DNA of 64,000 nt from Micromussa lordhowensis (taxonomy: Eukaryota > Cnidaria > Anthozoa > Scleractinia > Lobophylliidae): contig OZ026606.1 of assembly GCA_964020085.1 (NCBI GenBank), forward strand, positions 15,850,849 through 15,914,848, read 5' to 3'. Within the stretch, counting starts at the first letter, position 1; each line of letters starts with the position of its first letter. Shown piece after piece: positions 45,720-60,700 of this stretch. A program made the position numbers and the translations under genes. The notes below the pieces were generated by a model, which did no database searches, was not told the DNA's origin, and worked only from the letters and a program-made list of their open reading frames with translations.

Positions 45720-48700
45720 ATGCTCCCAGAAATCGAGGAGGAAGTGAAACGTTTTTATAGCGAGCTAAACATAAAACTGCCCATCGTCCGTAACCCGTTC
45801 ATTCATCGAGAGCATATCACAAGTTGGAAGAAGAAAATTGAGGTGCGTAGAAACACAGCCCGTTACCTCAAATTATTGCAAATTGATTCTTTTTTTTGAC
45901 AATGGTGCGATAGATCTTATCGGAAAGAGGAGAGACAAAAGCGTTGATATTTCAATTCGGTAACAAATGGTTCACTCGAACTTTATTATTATACGACGCT
46001 TCCCCCCTGAAGCGAGAACTCATTCGTTTGGTTAAGCGTTGTTTGTTTCTGGATTAGCGAGCATTTATTACCGATGTTGTCAGTATTTGCACGCTTATTT
46101 GAACATTCGAGCGGGTGTTATTACAAGTAGTATTGGTTTTCGATGCGTATATATATCGCATATAGGTCTCTGAAGATGATGTGTTGTATGTCATCGAATG
46201 AATCGACTCTTCCCAGTTGTATTAATGTTTAACAATTTTAACACGTAAATTGCAAATTTCACAGCTGCTTATGCACACTCAACAATGTAAACAGCTGAAA
46301 AACCATTCGACTTCCAAGACTATTCCAAGCCATTATAATAAGTTACACACAAGACAATTACCTGCCAATTATTAAAGTGAACGAATTTCAATGATACTAT
46401 CCAGAAAGTCAAATGAATGTATATTTTGTAATATTCATCTTTTCCTTGTGTGCATGGATGATTCTGTTTCTATTTTGCACAATCATTTCAAAATTAGACG
46501 ATAAATCCAAAGTTTAATATTATTTTAAAAATATAATACTTTACTGTTCAACATTTTTTTTCACATTATATTTTTGAAATATATATTTGAGAAAAAGCCT
46601 GTGGTTGTCAAAGTCAGTTATTTATGATATTCTTGGACTATTTGTATTTTCTGATAGAACTTGCGAGACCCCTCCCTTTATCTTCCCTTATCTGGAGGCC
46701 CTGTCCACACTAATGTTCTTTCGTTTCAAAACGCATACTTTCCCAGGCATTTCTGTTTACCGTCCACACTAAAGAAATCATAAATTCATGTTGTGAACAC
46801 TGTCCAGAGGGGAAACAACTGAACATAGAGCCCTATCATATTAGTATGGACAGCAAAAATAGGCTAGAGGCTTAAGAAAACACTGATGTCATTTTGTATT
46901 TTCTAATGCCCTATCATTGTTTATTGAGCATTTTTGTGTGGACAGGGAAAAACATTACAAAACCGGCAATGTGACTGGAGATTTGACAGGGAGCAGTTTC
47001 GGTGAAAATGCATCAACAAAATTGATTGCTTTGAAAACATATTAGTGTGGATGGGGACTGAATCTGGCAGAAGCATAAGAATGGTTTGTTTGCACTCAGG
47101 AGTTTCAAGACACAGAGAGAATGTTCAGTCCTTTTGCAGATCACAGCCTCCTTTGTGCATGTTTGGAGATAGAAGCTGGCAAATCCAGTTTTGAAGTGAC
47201 TCTGGAGTAATGTCTCTAAAACCAGAAAATTAGCTAGGCAGTGTTTAGCTACTAATCAGATGGCATTTAAAATATATTTTGTGAGTTGGTAAAAAGAAAT
47301 CAGAACATGTAAATTGCCAAAATTGTTTAAATCTTTGAATCAGTTGTTAAAATATCTACAAATATGTTTTATTTTGACAGATTTTTGTGGGCGTTATTGT
47401 TCTTTTTCCAATCCGTCTATTAGCTACTATTTTGGTGTTTTTATTTGCTGGGCTATGGTGTTTCATTGCCATTGTTGGGTGGAATCCACCAGACTTGAGG
47501 ACTCCTTTAACACCATGGAGAAGGTAATAAGAAAATTGTATCATCCCTTACAAAACTATTTAATATATACATGCTATAGTTTTTCTTTAAAATGTTTTTA
47601 TTATTATTGCTCTGTTTAAGTTCTGATGTTGCTATATTACTAAAATATAAACAATAGCCTCCATTTGGTGCAAAAACATGCTCGGATACTTGTCTGCAGA
47701 CATTATCTGTTCCGAGAAGCGGACACTTTTTAAGATGGAAGCTTGAGGAAAATTGTGAACTTTGAGGAACACATAGATCAATGCACAATGACAAATTTTC
47801 GAGCATATTTATAAAGTTAAATTAGTACTAAAATGTGTTTATTATCCATGAAATAGTTTGTGCAAATTGAAAATTGGGGAATATCACTTGGATATTCCTC
47901 AGTTTTAGCTGGGGTCCATCCACTCATGTGCATGTGACGCACTTTGACCAATTGCAAGCGAGCAAAAATATTTGATGGATTATAAATAGCTCTAGGTAAA
48001 TTTGCTGTCTTGCAAAATTGTTTTGATATCAATTTCCAGGGTGCCAAGAAAATAATGAGTTTTCTAGCTTGCCTCTAGCTTGTCCTTCGGGTAAGCTGTA
48101 ACTAGAATATACTTAACAGTCAACCGTCTTTTTCAGTAGCCTGAAAAATTCAAGCAGTTATTCACACTATCGTTTTGAATTTTCTCAAAGTTTACACCAA
48201 AAAACTCCACTGCCTTTGCTATCGGGCAAGACAAGCTGGTAACATACAGTGCACTTATCCCAGCCACAAACTCCACTATAGCCTTTAGACTGCTAGTTGT
48301 CTCTATTTTGCTTGGAAATCTGTGGGAAATAACACAAAACACTGAGTGAATGAGCAGAGACAAGCAGCAAAGCTGTGAGTCGTGAGTAACAATGATGAGT
48401 GCTTGTGGCTCATATGGCTTCATTGCTCAATCAGGTTTTGCGTTGATCTCTTGTAGAGAGACTGCAGAGAGAGACTGGTCAGTCTACAAGCCTTCTTTCT
48501 ATGCTGAATTGTCATATACATTTTTCCAGGTGGATGAAGGATTGCCTTCCTTTTATTGTTCGCTTAATGCTGTTTGCCATGGGTTTTCACAACATAAGGA
48601 TAAAGGGCAAATTAGCGTCACCATCAGAAGCTCCTGTCACAGTTATTGCTCCACATTCATCTTTCCTTGATATATTATTGTTAAGTGAATATGGATCTGC

Positions 48701-51700
48701 ACCATCTGGAATTTCAAAAATGGAAAATTTAAGGAGTCCTGTTCTAGGGGGTGAGTAGGTAGCTTACTGAAAGAGGGAGATATAATTTCTCGGTAGTATC
48801 TAATCACCATGTTGTTGGCCAACTGGGAAATAGAACATGAAACACAAGTATAAAAATGCCCAATAAGTGAAAAGATGTGTAATATTTATTGTTTGTTACG
48901 TGATAAAATTTGTTGTTGTTATCTAAAACTCATCTATAGGCAGTTCTTTCATTGATTTTTTACAAGTTTTTTAATTTACTATCTAATTGATTTTATATTT
49001 ATGCCACCTTTAGTGTAAAGCGCTGCTGGATCTTTGAGAAGCGTTGCGCTATATAAGTGATGTATTATTATTAATCCAAATAATGTAGCCAAACAGCAAC
49101 ATAAATTTAAAATTTAATAATAATTTATAATATTTTCTTTTTAACTCAATTTTTATTTATCATTAAATATTTTCAGCTGGATTTATAAACAGTGTTGATG
49201 AAAAGTGTTTTCCTTTCCACTTGTTAGTTACACACTTTTATTTTTATGACTCCTAACTAAAGTCACTCCAAGTGAAGAAAAAGAAAAAAGTAGAAGAGTG
49301 CAAAATAGAATATGAGAGAATAAGAGGGGAAAAATTGACATTCTCTCTGAATTTTTTTATATCATCTACTTGGGAGATTTTAACTACTTACATTTATATT
49401 TAACAATAATAATTATTATTATTATTCCATGAGCGGGCATTAGATATGAGATGGTAAATAGCCAATGAGGTCCGTAGGGCCGAGTTGGCTATAACCAATC
49501 TCATATCCAACAAGCGCGAATGGAATAATTATTTTATTAAATTCTCAACCTTCGGTTTTGCTAAATTTTATTTAAGTCTCAGAAACGACCAGAAAGTGAT
49601 GTGACTTCCTGGCGCCAAAATGAAATGTTGAAAATTTTATGCTGAGCGACATTTGCCGCATTCATTTCCATATAAGGTCAAATGCAGGTATAATGGCTGG
49701 TAACCGAGATCTAGTGAACCAATCAGAAAGCTAGATTTACATTATCCGAGGTTGAGAATTTAATAATTAATAAATATCTGTTGAGTGTGAGTACTCATTT
49801 TATGTTAATTATTTGTTTTCTAACCTCCCTTTTATTAATTAATTTGAAGTCTTAATCCCAAGAGTCAAAGAGATGTCAGTATTCTTCATTTATTAATTCT
49901 TTTATAGAATAATAATTATGAACAACACTATCTGTATCAAGATAATAACTATTATTAAATTCTCAACCTCGGATAATGCAATTCTAGCTTTCTGATTGGT
50001 TCATTAGATCTCGGTTACCAGCCATTATACCTGCGTTTGACCTTATATGTAAATGAATGCGGCAAATGTCGCTCAGCGTAAAATTTTTCCTGTGAAGCCA
50101 AGTTTCAGTTGTTTCTTAGGTTGAGTTTCTAAGGTTGAGAATTTAATGAAACAATTATTCCATTCGCGCTTGTTGGATAGGAGATTGGTTATAGCCAACT
50201 CATATCCAACGCGCGCCCATGGATTAACTGTTAACTATAAAAATAAAATGCGGTTATATTGTGAGACACAATTGCAGAATATTGAAGGCTACGATTTGTC
50301 ACAATTGCCTCGCAGGATTTTTTCAATGTCTTCAATGCATTGGTGTTTCAAGAGACGACCCAAAATCAAGACAATCAGCTGTTAGGGAACTTCAGTACAG
50401 AACAACCACAGCAAGAGGACAATGGCCACATATTGGTATTTTCCCTGAAGGTGCACAGTACTTTTCCATTTGATATTTTGTATTTTATTCTGGCTTTCTC
50501 TATGATTTAAATATTATTGATTATAAGATTAATTCACCAATAAACCACTCGGCCACACTGCCTCCTCCAAAACATTTAACAATGTATAACTTTTTGCAGG
50601 TACTTGTACAAACAGAAAAAGCTTGATATCATTTAAACCAGGTTTGTGCATCTATACTTCTTACAGTACATCACTATTGGATGAAAAACCTGTGAAAAAC
50701 CTATGAAATAACATGTGGCACGGAAACACCCCGTCAAAAAACCTGTGAATTTTTCAAGGGCTAAATTTTGTAGACAAATCGCAAAATTTAGAACCTGTGA
50801 ATTTTAAGACCTGTGAAAAAACATGAAAAAAACATGTGAACAAAATATGAAGAAATTTCACATTCCAAACCTATGAAAAAAACATGTGAACAAAATGTGA
50901 AGAAATTTCACATTCCAAACCTATGAAAAAACATGTGAAAAAAACATGTGAACAAAATATGAAGAAATTTCACATTCCAAACCTATGAAAAAACATGTGA
51001 ACAAAATATGAAGAAATTTCACATTCCAAATCTATGAAAAAACATGTGAAAAAAACATGGGAACAAAATGTGAAGAAATTTCACTTTTCAAACCTGTGAA
51101 TAAACCTGTGAAATAACCTCTGAAGAAATTTCACTGAAATATGCTAAAAAAAATATGCTGAAAAAAGCTGTGAATAAGCTTAACAGGCAAGTTAACAGGC
51201 CATGAAAATTGAAAAATTTTGCAAATTTTGCATATAACTCCATTTTGCACTGTACCATGGATGTGGTTAAATTAGCAACCTGTTGAGTTATCTTCAGCAT
51301 GGAAATGCTCAGTGAATAAGCTCAAAAACAAAATGATCTTTCACAGGTTTTATTACACAGGGTTTTTACACAGGTTTTTTCACTGGTTGTGACCCTGAAA
51401 AGTGCTCTGTTCACAGGTTTTGAGATTTTAGACCCTGTGAAAAAACCTGTGAAAAAAGCTCTGAGAACAAGACTCTTTTTCACAGTTTTTTTTTCACAGG
51501 TTTTGACAATCTGAAAAATGCCCTGTTCACAGGTTTTCAAAACTTCACACCCTGTGAAAAAAAACACACATGAAATTGAGTATTTCACAGGTATTTTCAC
51601 AGGATAATTTATGTTTTCCACAGGTTCTCATTCAACATCTAGAACTAAATTACGAAACTTGAAATGTACAATTTTCGATACTGTACTTACCTGCCAACTC

Positions 51701-54700
51701 TCATGCCTGTAAGTCACGTGCCTGCAGTTTGAAAACTTTCATCTCATGCCTACAGACATTTCTCAAATCTAAATGAAAATTTGACCTTTTGCAGTCTATA
51801 CCTGACACACATTTGAAACTATGCAAGCTAAAATTAAAGTATGAGAAGAAACACAATTAGAAACGAAAATGTCCCCTGGGCTTTAGTGGTGGTAGGAGGG
51901 TGGGCGGGGGTAACTTTACTATTTAAATGATGCTACTTTCTTCAATTCTCCAGTTTTAAAGGTAATATTCTTTTGGCGATGACGTTTTGTTAGCAAAACA
52001 CATCCGAATGCTAGAGAGACTAGAAATTGTAAACAGGATGTTTTCAGGAATTTGAATTGTGAATTACGTTTTTGTTACCAGGTGCATTCATTCCAGGATG
52101 TCCAGTTCAGCCAGTGTGTTTACACTTTTCAGTAAGCAGTCTGTAATTAATTACTACAGCTTATCAATTAATGGTCCAATATACAATATATAATTATAAT
52201 TTTCTTAATCCGACGTGGAATCACAAAACTTTTAGTCAAGCCTTTGTTAATTTTCCCTTTCCAAATTTTGGATGCATCGCCGCTTAACCTCCTCACTCTA
52301 GTTGAAATGATCTTCAATTCTGTTTTGTAGGATTTTTATGCTTGGACATGGGAGGGACCTGGAGTGTAAGTTCCTGCAATTGACTCATTGAAAAATATAG
52401 TCATATAATCTAATACAAACATAATTTACCACTCCCTCTCAAAAGTGATTGCAATCTGATTTCCTCTCATGCTGTCAATAAAATATCAAGCAGATCTATT
52501 GTAAGAACGGGACCTGATCATTAAAAAAAAGAACTCTTCCAAAAAGCTGGAAAGAAGCTGACCATAGATATTAACTGGCAATTCAAATGGCTTAATTTTG
52601 ATATATTGATGTGTGCATGCAGTGACATCATGGTTAGTGTACTTGCCTTGAGATAGAGTGGTTTAAGTTCAAGCTCTCAACAAAAACAACAAGTTTATTT
52701 CTCTCTTACTTACCCTAGTTAAATACATTTATTAGATATAAAGATAAAATAGGAGAGCACTGGCTGCCTAGAATAACTGAAAAGTTAATGATGATAGGCA
52801 GCCAGTTATACATATTTTGTTATATGTACACATATGTACACTTATATTGTATGTACTTATATTATATATTATATGTACACAACACAACGACCCTCACCCA
52901 GGGTCATTGTGTTGTGTTCTTAAGCAAGACAATTGATATAACTTAAGATTGGATGGTAACCTTTTCATAGGCATCCTGGGAGAAGTAGAAAGAGTCTTAG
53001 TCACTTCATACTGCAGATGTGGCAGTAAAGGGTATGTCTGGTTAGAAAGCTACTTAGGCTGAAAAGGGACATTGCTTATCTATGTACCAAGGTGTGCCAG
53101 TTTAATTTCTGTTATCGTTGTTGTGGTAGGTTGATGTTGGCTGTTATACTTATGTGTCAACTCAGTAATGAAGCTGAAGTAGAGGTGAGACAAAACATTT
53201 CCATTTTAACCATAAAACAACTCATTTGAACCCATCATCATCATCATCATCGTTATCATCGTTACTATCGTGGCCATTCTGGCATTACTATCATCATCAT
53301 TGCTGCATCACTGCCATCAAGTTGCCAGACAAAAGTGACCTTCCCTTTACTGGTAGTTGCATCAGGACCGCCTTTGCCATTAATCTATTTCAAGAATGTT
53401 TGTAAATTATTGGTTTTGACTACTTAAATCAGAGTATCTCCCTCATAAAGTTAGTTGAGTAAATTGAGTAAATGGTGTAATAATTATTTGTTTTGACTTA
53501 CAGTTCTTGCCAGTATGGAATCCAACTGAAGAGGTAATTTTAAAATTTTTATTCACTAATTTTAATTTAATACAGTTATAGAATACTTACCATAAAACAA
53601 TTAACAATAAAACAAAATTGCCCTGATATGATGTCCGACAACAGTTGGGATTTTGTCAGAAACGGGCAAATGTTGATCAGCCAATGTCCGATGACAGGCT
53701 GTTATTTGCAGCCCTGGTCATGTACAAGCTTTGTGCTTTCTGTTGTTGTCTAATATTTCCTCTTTGAAACTTATGGTTTCAGGAAAAAAAGAATCCTAAA
53801 TTGTATGCTGAGCATGTTCAAAAGTTTATGGCAAGGTATTTGATTAATTAGTGCTTGGTTTACAACAACAGTCATTGTTAAATTACAAACTTTGTGCTCA
53901 GATGTAGGTAAAAAGTTCTGTATTTTGACCAACATCAAGGCAGTTTGTAAGTTAAAACTCTGATCTGCTTGTAGCAGAAATGTATAATGCGACAAAAAGA
54001 CTAATTACTGATCAATTGACAGCTTCGTAGAGCTTGATCTTCATGCTGTGTAGTGTGTACATGTTCCGATATACGATTTGGATGGAATCTCTTCCATATT
54101 AGTTGCCTCTCTACATAATATGAAAGTACATTCATTTTTTAGGTTGGATTGTTGTTTGTGTTGAGGGAACTTCTTTTCATAATAAAATGGAGGTTAAATT
54201 GCTCTTGGTACATTGTTTAAATGCAAATTAAAACAACTTAACAAACTCCCACTTAGAAAATTTGACTGCTGGCGGGATGTTGACTTTTTGCTCATTCCAA
54301 CTGATATTTTAATTTATTTTATGTTTAAATAGATGTGCAGTGAATGCATTAAAACTGTTCATTACTTTCAAGGTGTCTTTTTTTAAACATACAACCGTTT
54401 CATGCAGTATGGTTTACATAATTTAAGTACTTTGAATTCTGTTAAACATTCTTGAATCTTGAGTTCTATTTCTTTTATAAAGTAATGCCAGCAGAATAAA
54501 ATTCTCTGTCATTGCTTTAACTTTTTCATATACCCTTATGCAAAATAGCCGCTTAAACGATATACTAATCAGACTTTGTGTTATATATCACCATAATTTC
54601 AACAACAACAACAACAACAACAACAATCTTTATTTGTACTCTCTCTTGCTCTTATAACTAATTACAGAAAATATAGATAATAAAATTAGAGTACTGACTG

Positions 54701-57700
54701 CCTGCCAAAGCCATTTATTTCAATTTTGAAAACCATTGTGCTGTTATAGGTGTTTAAATATTCCTGTGACTGGTCATTCATTTGAAGACACTCTGCTTAT
54801 GGCAGCGGCTGTCAAACATGGCCTTCCATCTGAAGCGGGTATCATTGAGTTCAAGGTTACTGCTGGCAAACTAGGGTATGCTGTTGATTATTGATTTATG
54901 TTTAGTGATGTGACCTAGACAAGTCTAGCTAAGAAGAGAGTCATGGCTAGCCCTATACAATCTTGTTGACTACTTCCGTATTCGGCACAACCTTAGTAGG
55001 TGAAACCACAGGTCGAATCATTGCACAAAATGTTACACCATGTGTCCAGGCATTTACATTGTAGCATCAAGAGGTGGATTGAAATGGTGATTGTCTTTTC
55101 AATAATTCGATCAGCAATTTATTAAACTGGTCCAAGTAAGGGGAACATTGAAATGTGACGATGACACAGGTTGTGTTGTCTAAACATCATTATTGTAAGA
55201 ACTATAAATTAAACAAGTTATATTATACATCTTTGTACTGATAGATCGGCATGACGAGTTCTACACCTCAAGAGTTTTCTCTCTCATTCCTCTCTAGAAT
55301 AAACTTGGACTGTGCAAAGGAACATCTGAAGAGGTTTGTGGTCCTGGACTCAGATAAGGATGGTCACATATCACTGCAGGATTTTGCATTGCATTACAAG
55401 TTACCTCTAACATCGCCTGTCAAGGAGCTATTTTCAATCTTTGATAGGGTGAGGTTTTGATTAATATACTACTGAAGATTTTATTTTCGAGTTGTTGATT
55501 AGAGTTAAACTCGGCTGATATGAAGTTCTGAGGAACCAAGGCACACTTTGCTGGTCCCTTCAGTGCCCACTCCCTTCTCTTCCTGAAAGGGTACAATAAA
55601 CTGAGATTTGGTTGTCTTTTTATTATGTTCTGCCTTTGAGAAAGAGCCATTTAACCCATTGAGCCCCGCGCTGGCCGTAACTGGCCCTGACGAACCTTGG
55701 CCTTTCTTCCACTTCTGACGTCATCGCTTTTGACCAAACTTGGCGTTACCTATACTCAACTTCTGCAGGAGGAAAAGATCTTTGCAATGATACCCAGATC
55801 AGAGTGATCGGCCTAACGGCGCCTGAGATATGCACAAAAATGCTAAAAAAGTTGAGTGAAAAACTCGGTGCAAAACTTCCTGCCACTACACGTGGCTACT
55901 CCAGGGTAAAAGTTGCCCGTCTCGATGACTCTTTCTTGAAAGTTGTTTTAACTGCAGCCAAAACAAAAGTAAAGTAGAAAAAGGAAGGGCGAAACAAAAA
56001 TTAAAAAATCGAAAAGCCTAAAGATGTAGGTCACTTTCTCGACCAAAATTTTGATTTCTGCGCATGCCCGAGCCAAAATGTTGCAAATCGCGATGCTGGG
56101 GGCAAGAAGAACAAGCTGTCATGCAGTAAATGCGTTTTTTACTAGATCGAAGCTAATTTGGCCAATCTGCAGCCTGAAAAACACCAAAATGTCCAGAAAA
56201 AGCGTTCTTGGCAAAAGGCCGGTGCCGGGGGTCAATGGGTAGAAGAATATAGAGTAAATACAGTGCAGTGTCTTGATTTGCTCATAAGAATGAAGTAAAG
56301 GTTGCTGCTTATTAAGAGATCATCAAGGCTCTTCTGTGCCAATCTACCCTGTCCTCTCAGTAGAGTGATTTATATACAACTTTCAGGCACCTCGCTCTCT
56401 GTGCAAACTGGACAAGTCATTTGAGTAGTATTTCATAGTTGAGAGATAGATAGATGCTTCATTGTCTTAATAACTTACAGCCATAGGCTGAATTACGAAA
56501 GACATCACAATAAAAAGGACATTACAATAAAGAAGTATATAAACTATAACAAATAAGAAGATAAAAAGAATAAAATTGCTACTATAACTAACTAATTTGG
56601 TTTGTCTCTTCTACTGGGCAAACCTGCCCAGAGGGAAGGAGCACGAACAGCACTCAGGTCCTATGCGAGGTGCTCCACCCTACCCTACCCAGACCAGAAA
56701 GACCAGAGAGATAGACCACAACACCGGGAACTAAGTGCCCTACTCTTTTCGATAATTAACCACTACCATAGCTACTAACTATGCCACTACTAAGCGCTGA
56801 AAACGTGACTAAAAATGAAAGAATTTTTGCATCGATCGGTCTTGCACAAAGATAAGGCAAAATCCCGATTCCTCCTTAGAGAGTAATTTGCTGGGTTCTT
56901 GGGAGGAAGAAGTTTGTGAAGAGTGTGCCCGGGGTCACCCACGACTTCATTAAAAAGCTTTGATGAAATCTCCTCTCTCCTTTTAGAGCTCAAATGTTCT
57001 TAATCAGTCATACTCGTAATTTGTGCAAACACAAGTATTCATTATAGAACATCTTTAAATACCTGCTCTGGAAAGCTAATTTTGTTTAATCACCTTGAAG
57101 CCAGAATTTAAGCTTCTAACGTCTGTAATCTGTCCAAAAAGGATCTTTTAGGTGATATTGTGTTGTATTTTGTCAGGAAAATCAAGGTGTCGTAGACTTC
57201 AGAGCATACCTGATAGGATCAATTTGTTTGGCCAGGTTAGCAGCTAACAAGGAGGTGACTGATAGTGCATTAAAGGTATAGTGCTGCATTTTATGGCTCA
57301 ATGATTTCAGTGCATAACAGCTCTTTTCAATGGGTCATTTTTGGACAAATTTACCGTATATTTTGCGTTATAGTTGTATGTAACAACCTCGTTGCTCATG
57401 GATGATGTAGTCATTCCACGAGCTTAGGAGGCAGTCCAATGGCACTCACTCACTCGATTCTGATTATTTTTTCATTAAAGTTGGATGAAACATTTTTTCT
57501 CCTCTCTCTACTGCTCAGTATTGTTTTTGTTCCAAAGACTTCCGGGCATATGTTTGGTTGGTTTTATGGTGGTCCTAGAAAGGCGTAAATTTTTATCCAA
57601 CAACATAGCGTAACGCGGCTCGGAGGTCGAAGATGGTTTTTCGTTCGATCTGTAAACAGGGACTCCTTCGTGGGTTGAAAAATGGGAAGTGATAATAATA

Positions 57701-57714
57701 ATAATATTAATAAA

Positions 57715-57755
<41 letters not shown>

Positions 57756-60700
57756 CTTTATTTTAAGAGGGTAGCACGTAACAGTTTAAGTACAACTGAT
57801 GACCCTGTGGCCCTCTATAAAGTAATCTAATCAATACATAAAATTAACATGAATGAGAGTAGTAATAATTTGATGTATTAAAATAAAAACATATTTAAAA
57901 AATACATATATATCATACTAAAGATTCTTAATAATAAAAACATGCTAAAATATCATTATCCATATTATAAAAAATTTATATTACTATTTTGTGTACTAAG
58001 TAAATTGTTTATAACTGCTTTGGCATTCTTTAGTTCTTTAAGGTCTTTATCCAGGTTATTCCATTCTTTGATTGATCATACTGTAAATGTTCGCCCACCC
58101 TCTGTTTCATTTTAGTAACGGGGACAATTAAAATTTGGGTGTTTGAGTGTCAGAGTTGAACTTTAGCATTTGCTTCAGGTAGACTGGCGACTCTTTCCTA
58201 AGATTTTCTTAAGGAGTAAAGAACATCTAATTGCATATGATTCATGGTAAAATGGTATCCAGTTTAATGAAATGAACAGTGGAACTCGACGAGAGCTTAA
58301 GGATGCTGTTTTTATTTCCTTTTGATGTTGATATTCCATATATTAGCACCATAGAGTGTAACAGGCTTGATCACTGCTTTATAGTAAATTTATCTTTGGT
58401 TTCTCTTCAAATATGGGCTAATATGTTACAGCAGGCCAATTCGTTTTGAGATCTTTTTAGCAAGGATTTTGCAATGACTTGTGAAGTCAAGATCTTCATC
58501 AACCTCGATTCCCAGGATTTTATGTGAATGGACATTCTCAATTGGTGAATTGTTGAGAATTATAGACAGTTGATCTACACTGTTATTTTGTGCCAGAGGT
58601 TGCTTTTCTATGCGTTTTCTCAGTTTCTTGCCCCTAATAAGCATTGATATCGTCTTCTTCTCGTTGATGATCATTTTATTCATTACTGCCCACTGTTGGA
58701 TATTTTCTAAGTCTTTTTGAATATTGTTATTCATGGGTGAGATGTTATCCCATCTTGAACTTGATATTAATGTTGCATCATCGGCATAGATATTCATACT
58801 TGAATTTTGGACGTAAAGTGGGGCATCGTTTATGAAGATAAGAAAAAGCATGGGACCAACCATGGTTCTTTGTGGAATACCTTGGTTGATTGGTAACAGA
58901 GAAGATGTACATCCGTTCACTTTCACACATTGTTTTCTATCTGACAGATAGGAGTGAAACCATTTCACTGCTGAGTTAGTGAGGCCGTGCATCTGAAGTT
59001 TCTTCAGCAGAGTTTCATGATTTACGAGGTCAAATGCCTTTTTGAAATCGATTGAAATCATCCCAGTTACCTTATCGTTGTCCATGTTAAAGAGCAGTTC
59101 ATCTGTTAACTTTATAAGGGCTGTTTCTGTAGAGTGGTTTTCATTTAAATAGTTTGTAAGTGACTTCGTTACGTGTCTTTCAAGAATCTTAGAAACCACT
59201 GGCAAGACTACGATGGGTCGATAGTTATCGACGTCATCTCTAGGTCCATCTTTGTGCAACGGTGCAACTAGCGCAGTTTTCCACTCACTTGGAAAAACAT
59301 CTCTGTCAATTGAGATGTTTATCATTAACGCTAACAAACATTAACGTTAAGGAACACTAGCCGTGACAAATCGACATCAAAATCCTCAAAGCGACGATAC
59401 TTGCATCGAAATCTTGAAATCAACCCTGGTTAGTGGATGAATCGACGGAATCTTTTAAAAATGTTTAGATGTCAACCAGAGGAGGGATGAAATAAGTGCC
59501 GTGTCATCTGGAAGCTAAGGTAGGCCTCCTTGTTGTATCGTTCTTTTTTTCTTTAAAAACTATGACTTATACTAGTGCACTTTTTAGTACTGGTGATTAG
59601 ATTCTTTCATTCGGAAACTGCTTGACATTTCAACATTTTTGTTGAATCAAAACTTTGCTTGTCAGACAGACTTTGTGAATTTACACTTTACAGAAACGAC
59701 TTTAGTCAGTCTAACATAAGAACTTGCTATGGAACTGCTGTGTACATTAAGAATGATTTGAATTGTACTAAAATTTCTTACATAAAATAACTTAAACAAT
59801 TTGGAAATTACTGTAAGTTATGGTTTTAAGCCAACCAATTCCAAATTTTTGTGTCAGTGGTATCTATCAATTGAAAAACTAATTAAAGTTACAATTTCAC
59901 GGTTAATTGATCCTTTTAAACTCATCTTCACAACTCAGTATTAATTTGATCCTGCAATTTGAACTGAACTGCTTGGGGATTTCAATATTGATCTAATGCA
60001 GGCAAATGCAGGACAAAAGGCTCTTACAAAATATCTTATAACAGACAAAGGATATACTCAGTTGAATAACCAGTATACTACTGGCTACCTAATACACAGA
60101 TAGATCATGTTTATACCAATGTACCACAATGTGTACAGTCAGTAAGTGCCCTGGAGTCTTACTACAGTAATCATAAGCCTATTTATATTTCCAAAAATTT
60201 CACCATGTGTATCATAAAAGATCATTGTATATTTAATTCAGCTGAATAATTATGAAGCTAACATACCAAATAAATATCTAAATTTATTATCCAACTCTGC
60301 TTCCTAGAGTACAAATAATGCGCGTAGCAAGTACAAATATCAGATATTTGGGAAAAGAAATCGTTGTTTGAATTTAATTTTAGGAAAAGACTCGTTGTTT
60401 GCACAACCCGTAAAAATATACAGCGATACTACACACCTAAAAGTCTAAGAGATATATGTATCTGGCAATTATTTGAATCACACACAGAAAACAGTCAGAA
60501 CATTTATTGGCAAAAACAAAGAATGGTATGAATTTGCTGTGCTTTTTACGTTCCTAAATTCATTGTCCTCATAGAGATTCAAAATTACATGTAACTCTAC
60601 CAAAATTTGCAGATGCTGTTCATAGGAATACGCTTCGGGTTAAAGGAATTAGTTTAGCTCCAATGTATCTTGAGGGAAAGCATGCCATTTATAACTGGCA

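Noticed and set aside
47314..47619. 101-aa ORF over LPCAT exon 2
   Set aside because: It runs in another frame through exon 2 (47381-47523) into both introns; the phase-correct exon is the real feature.
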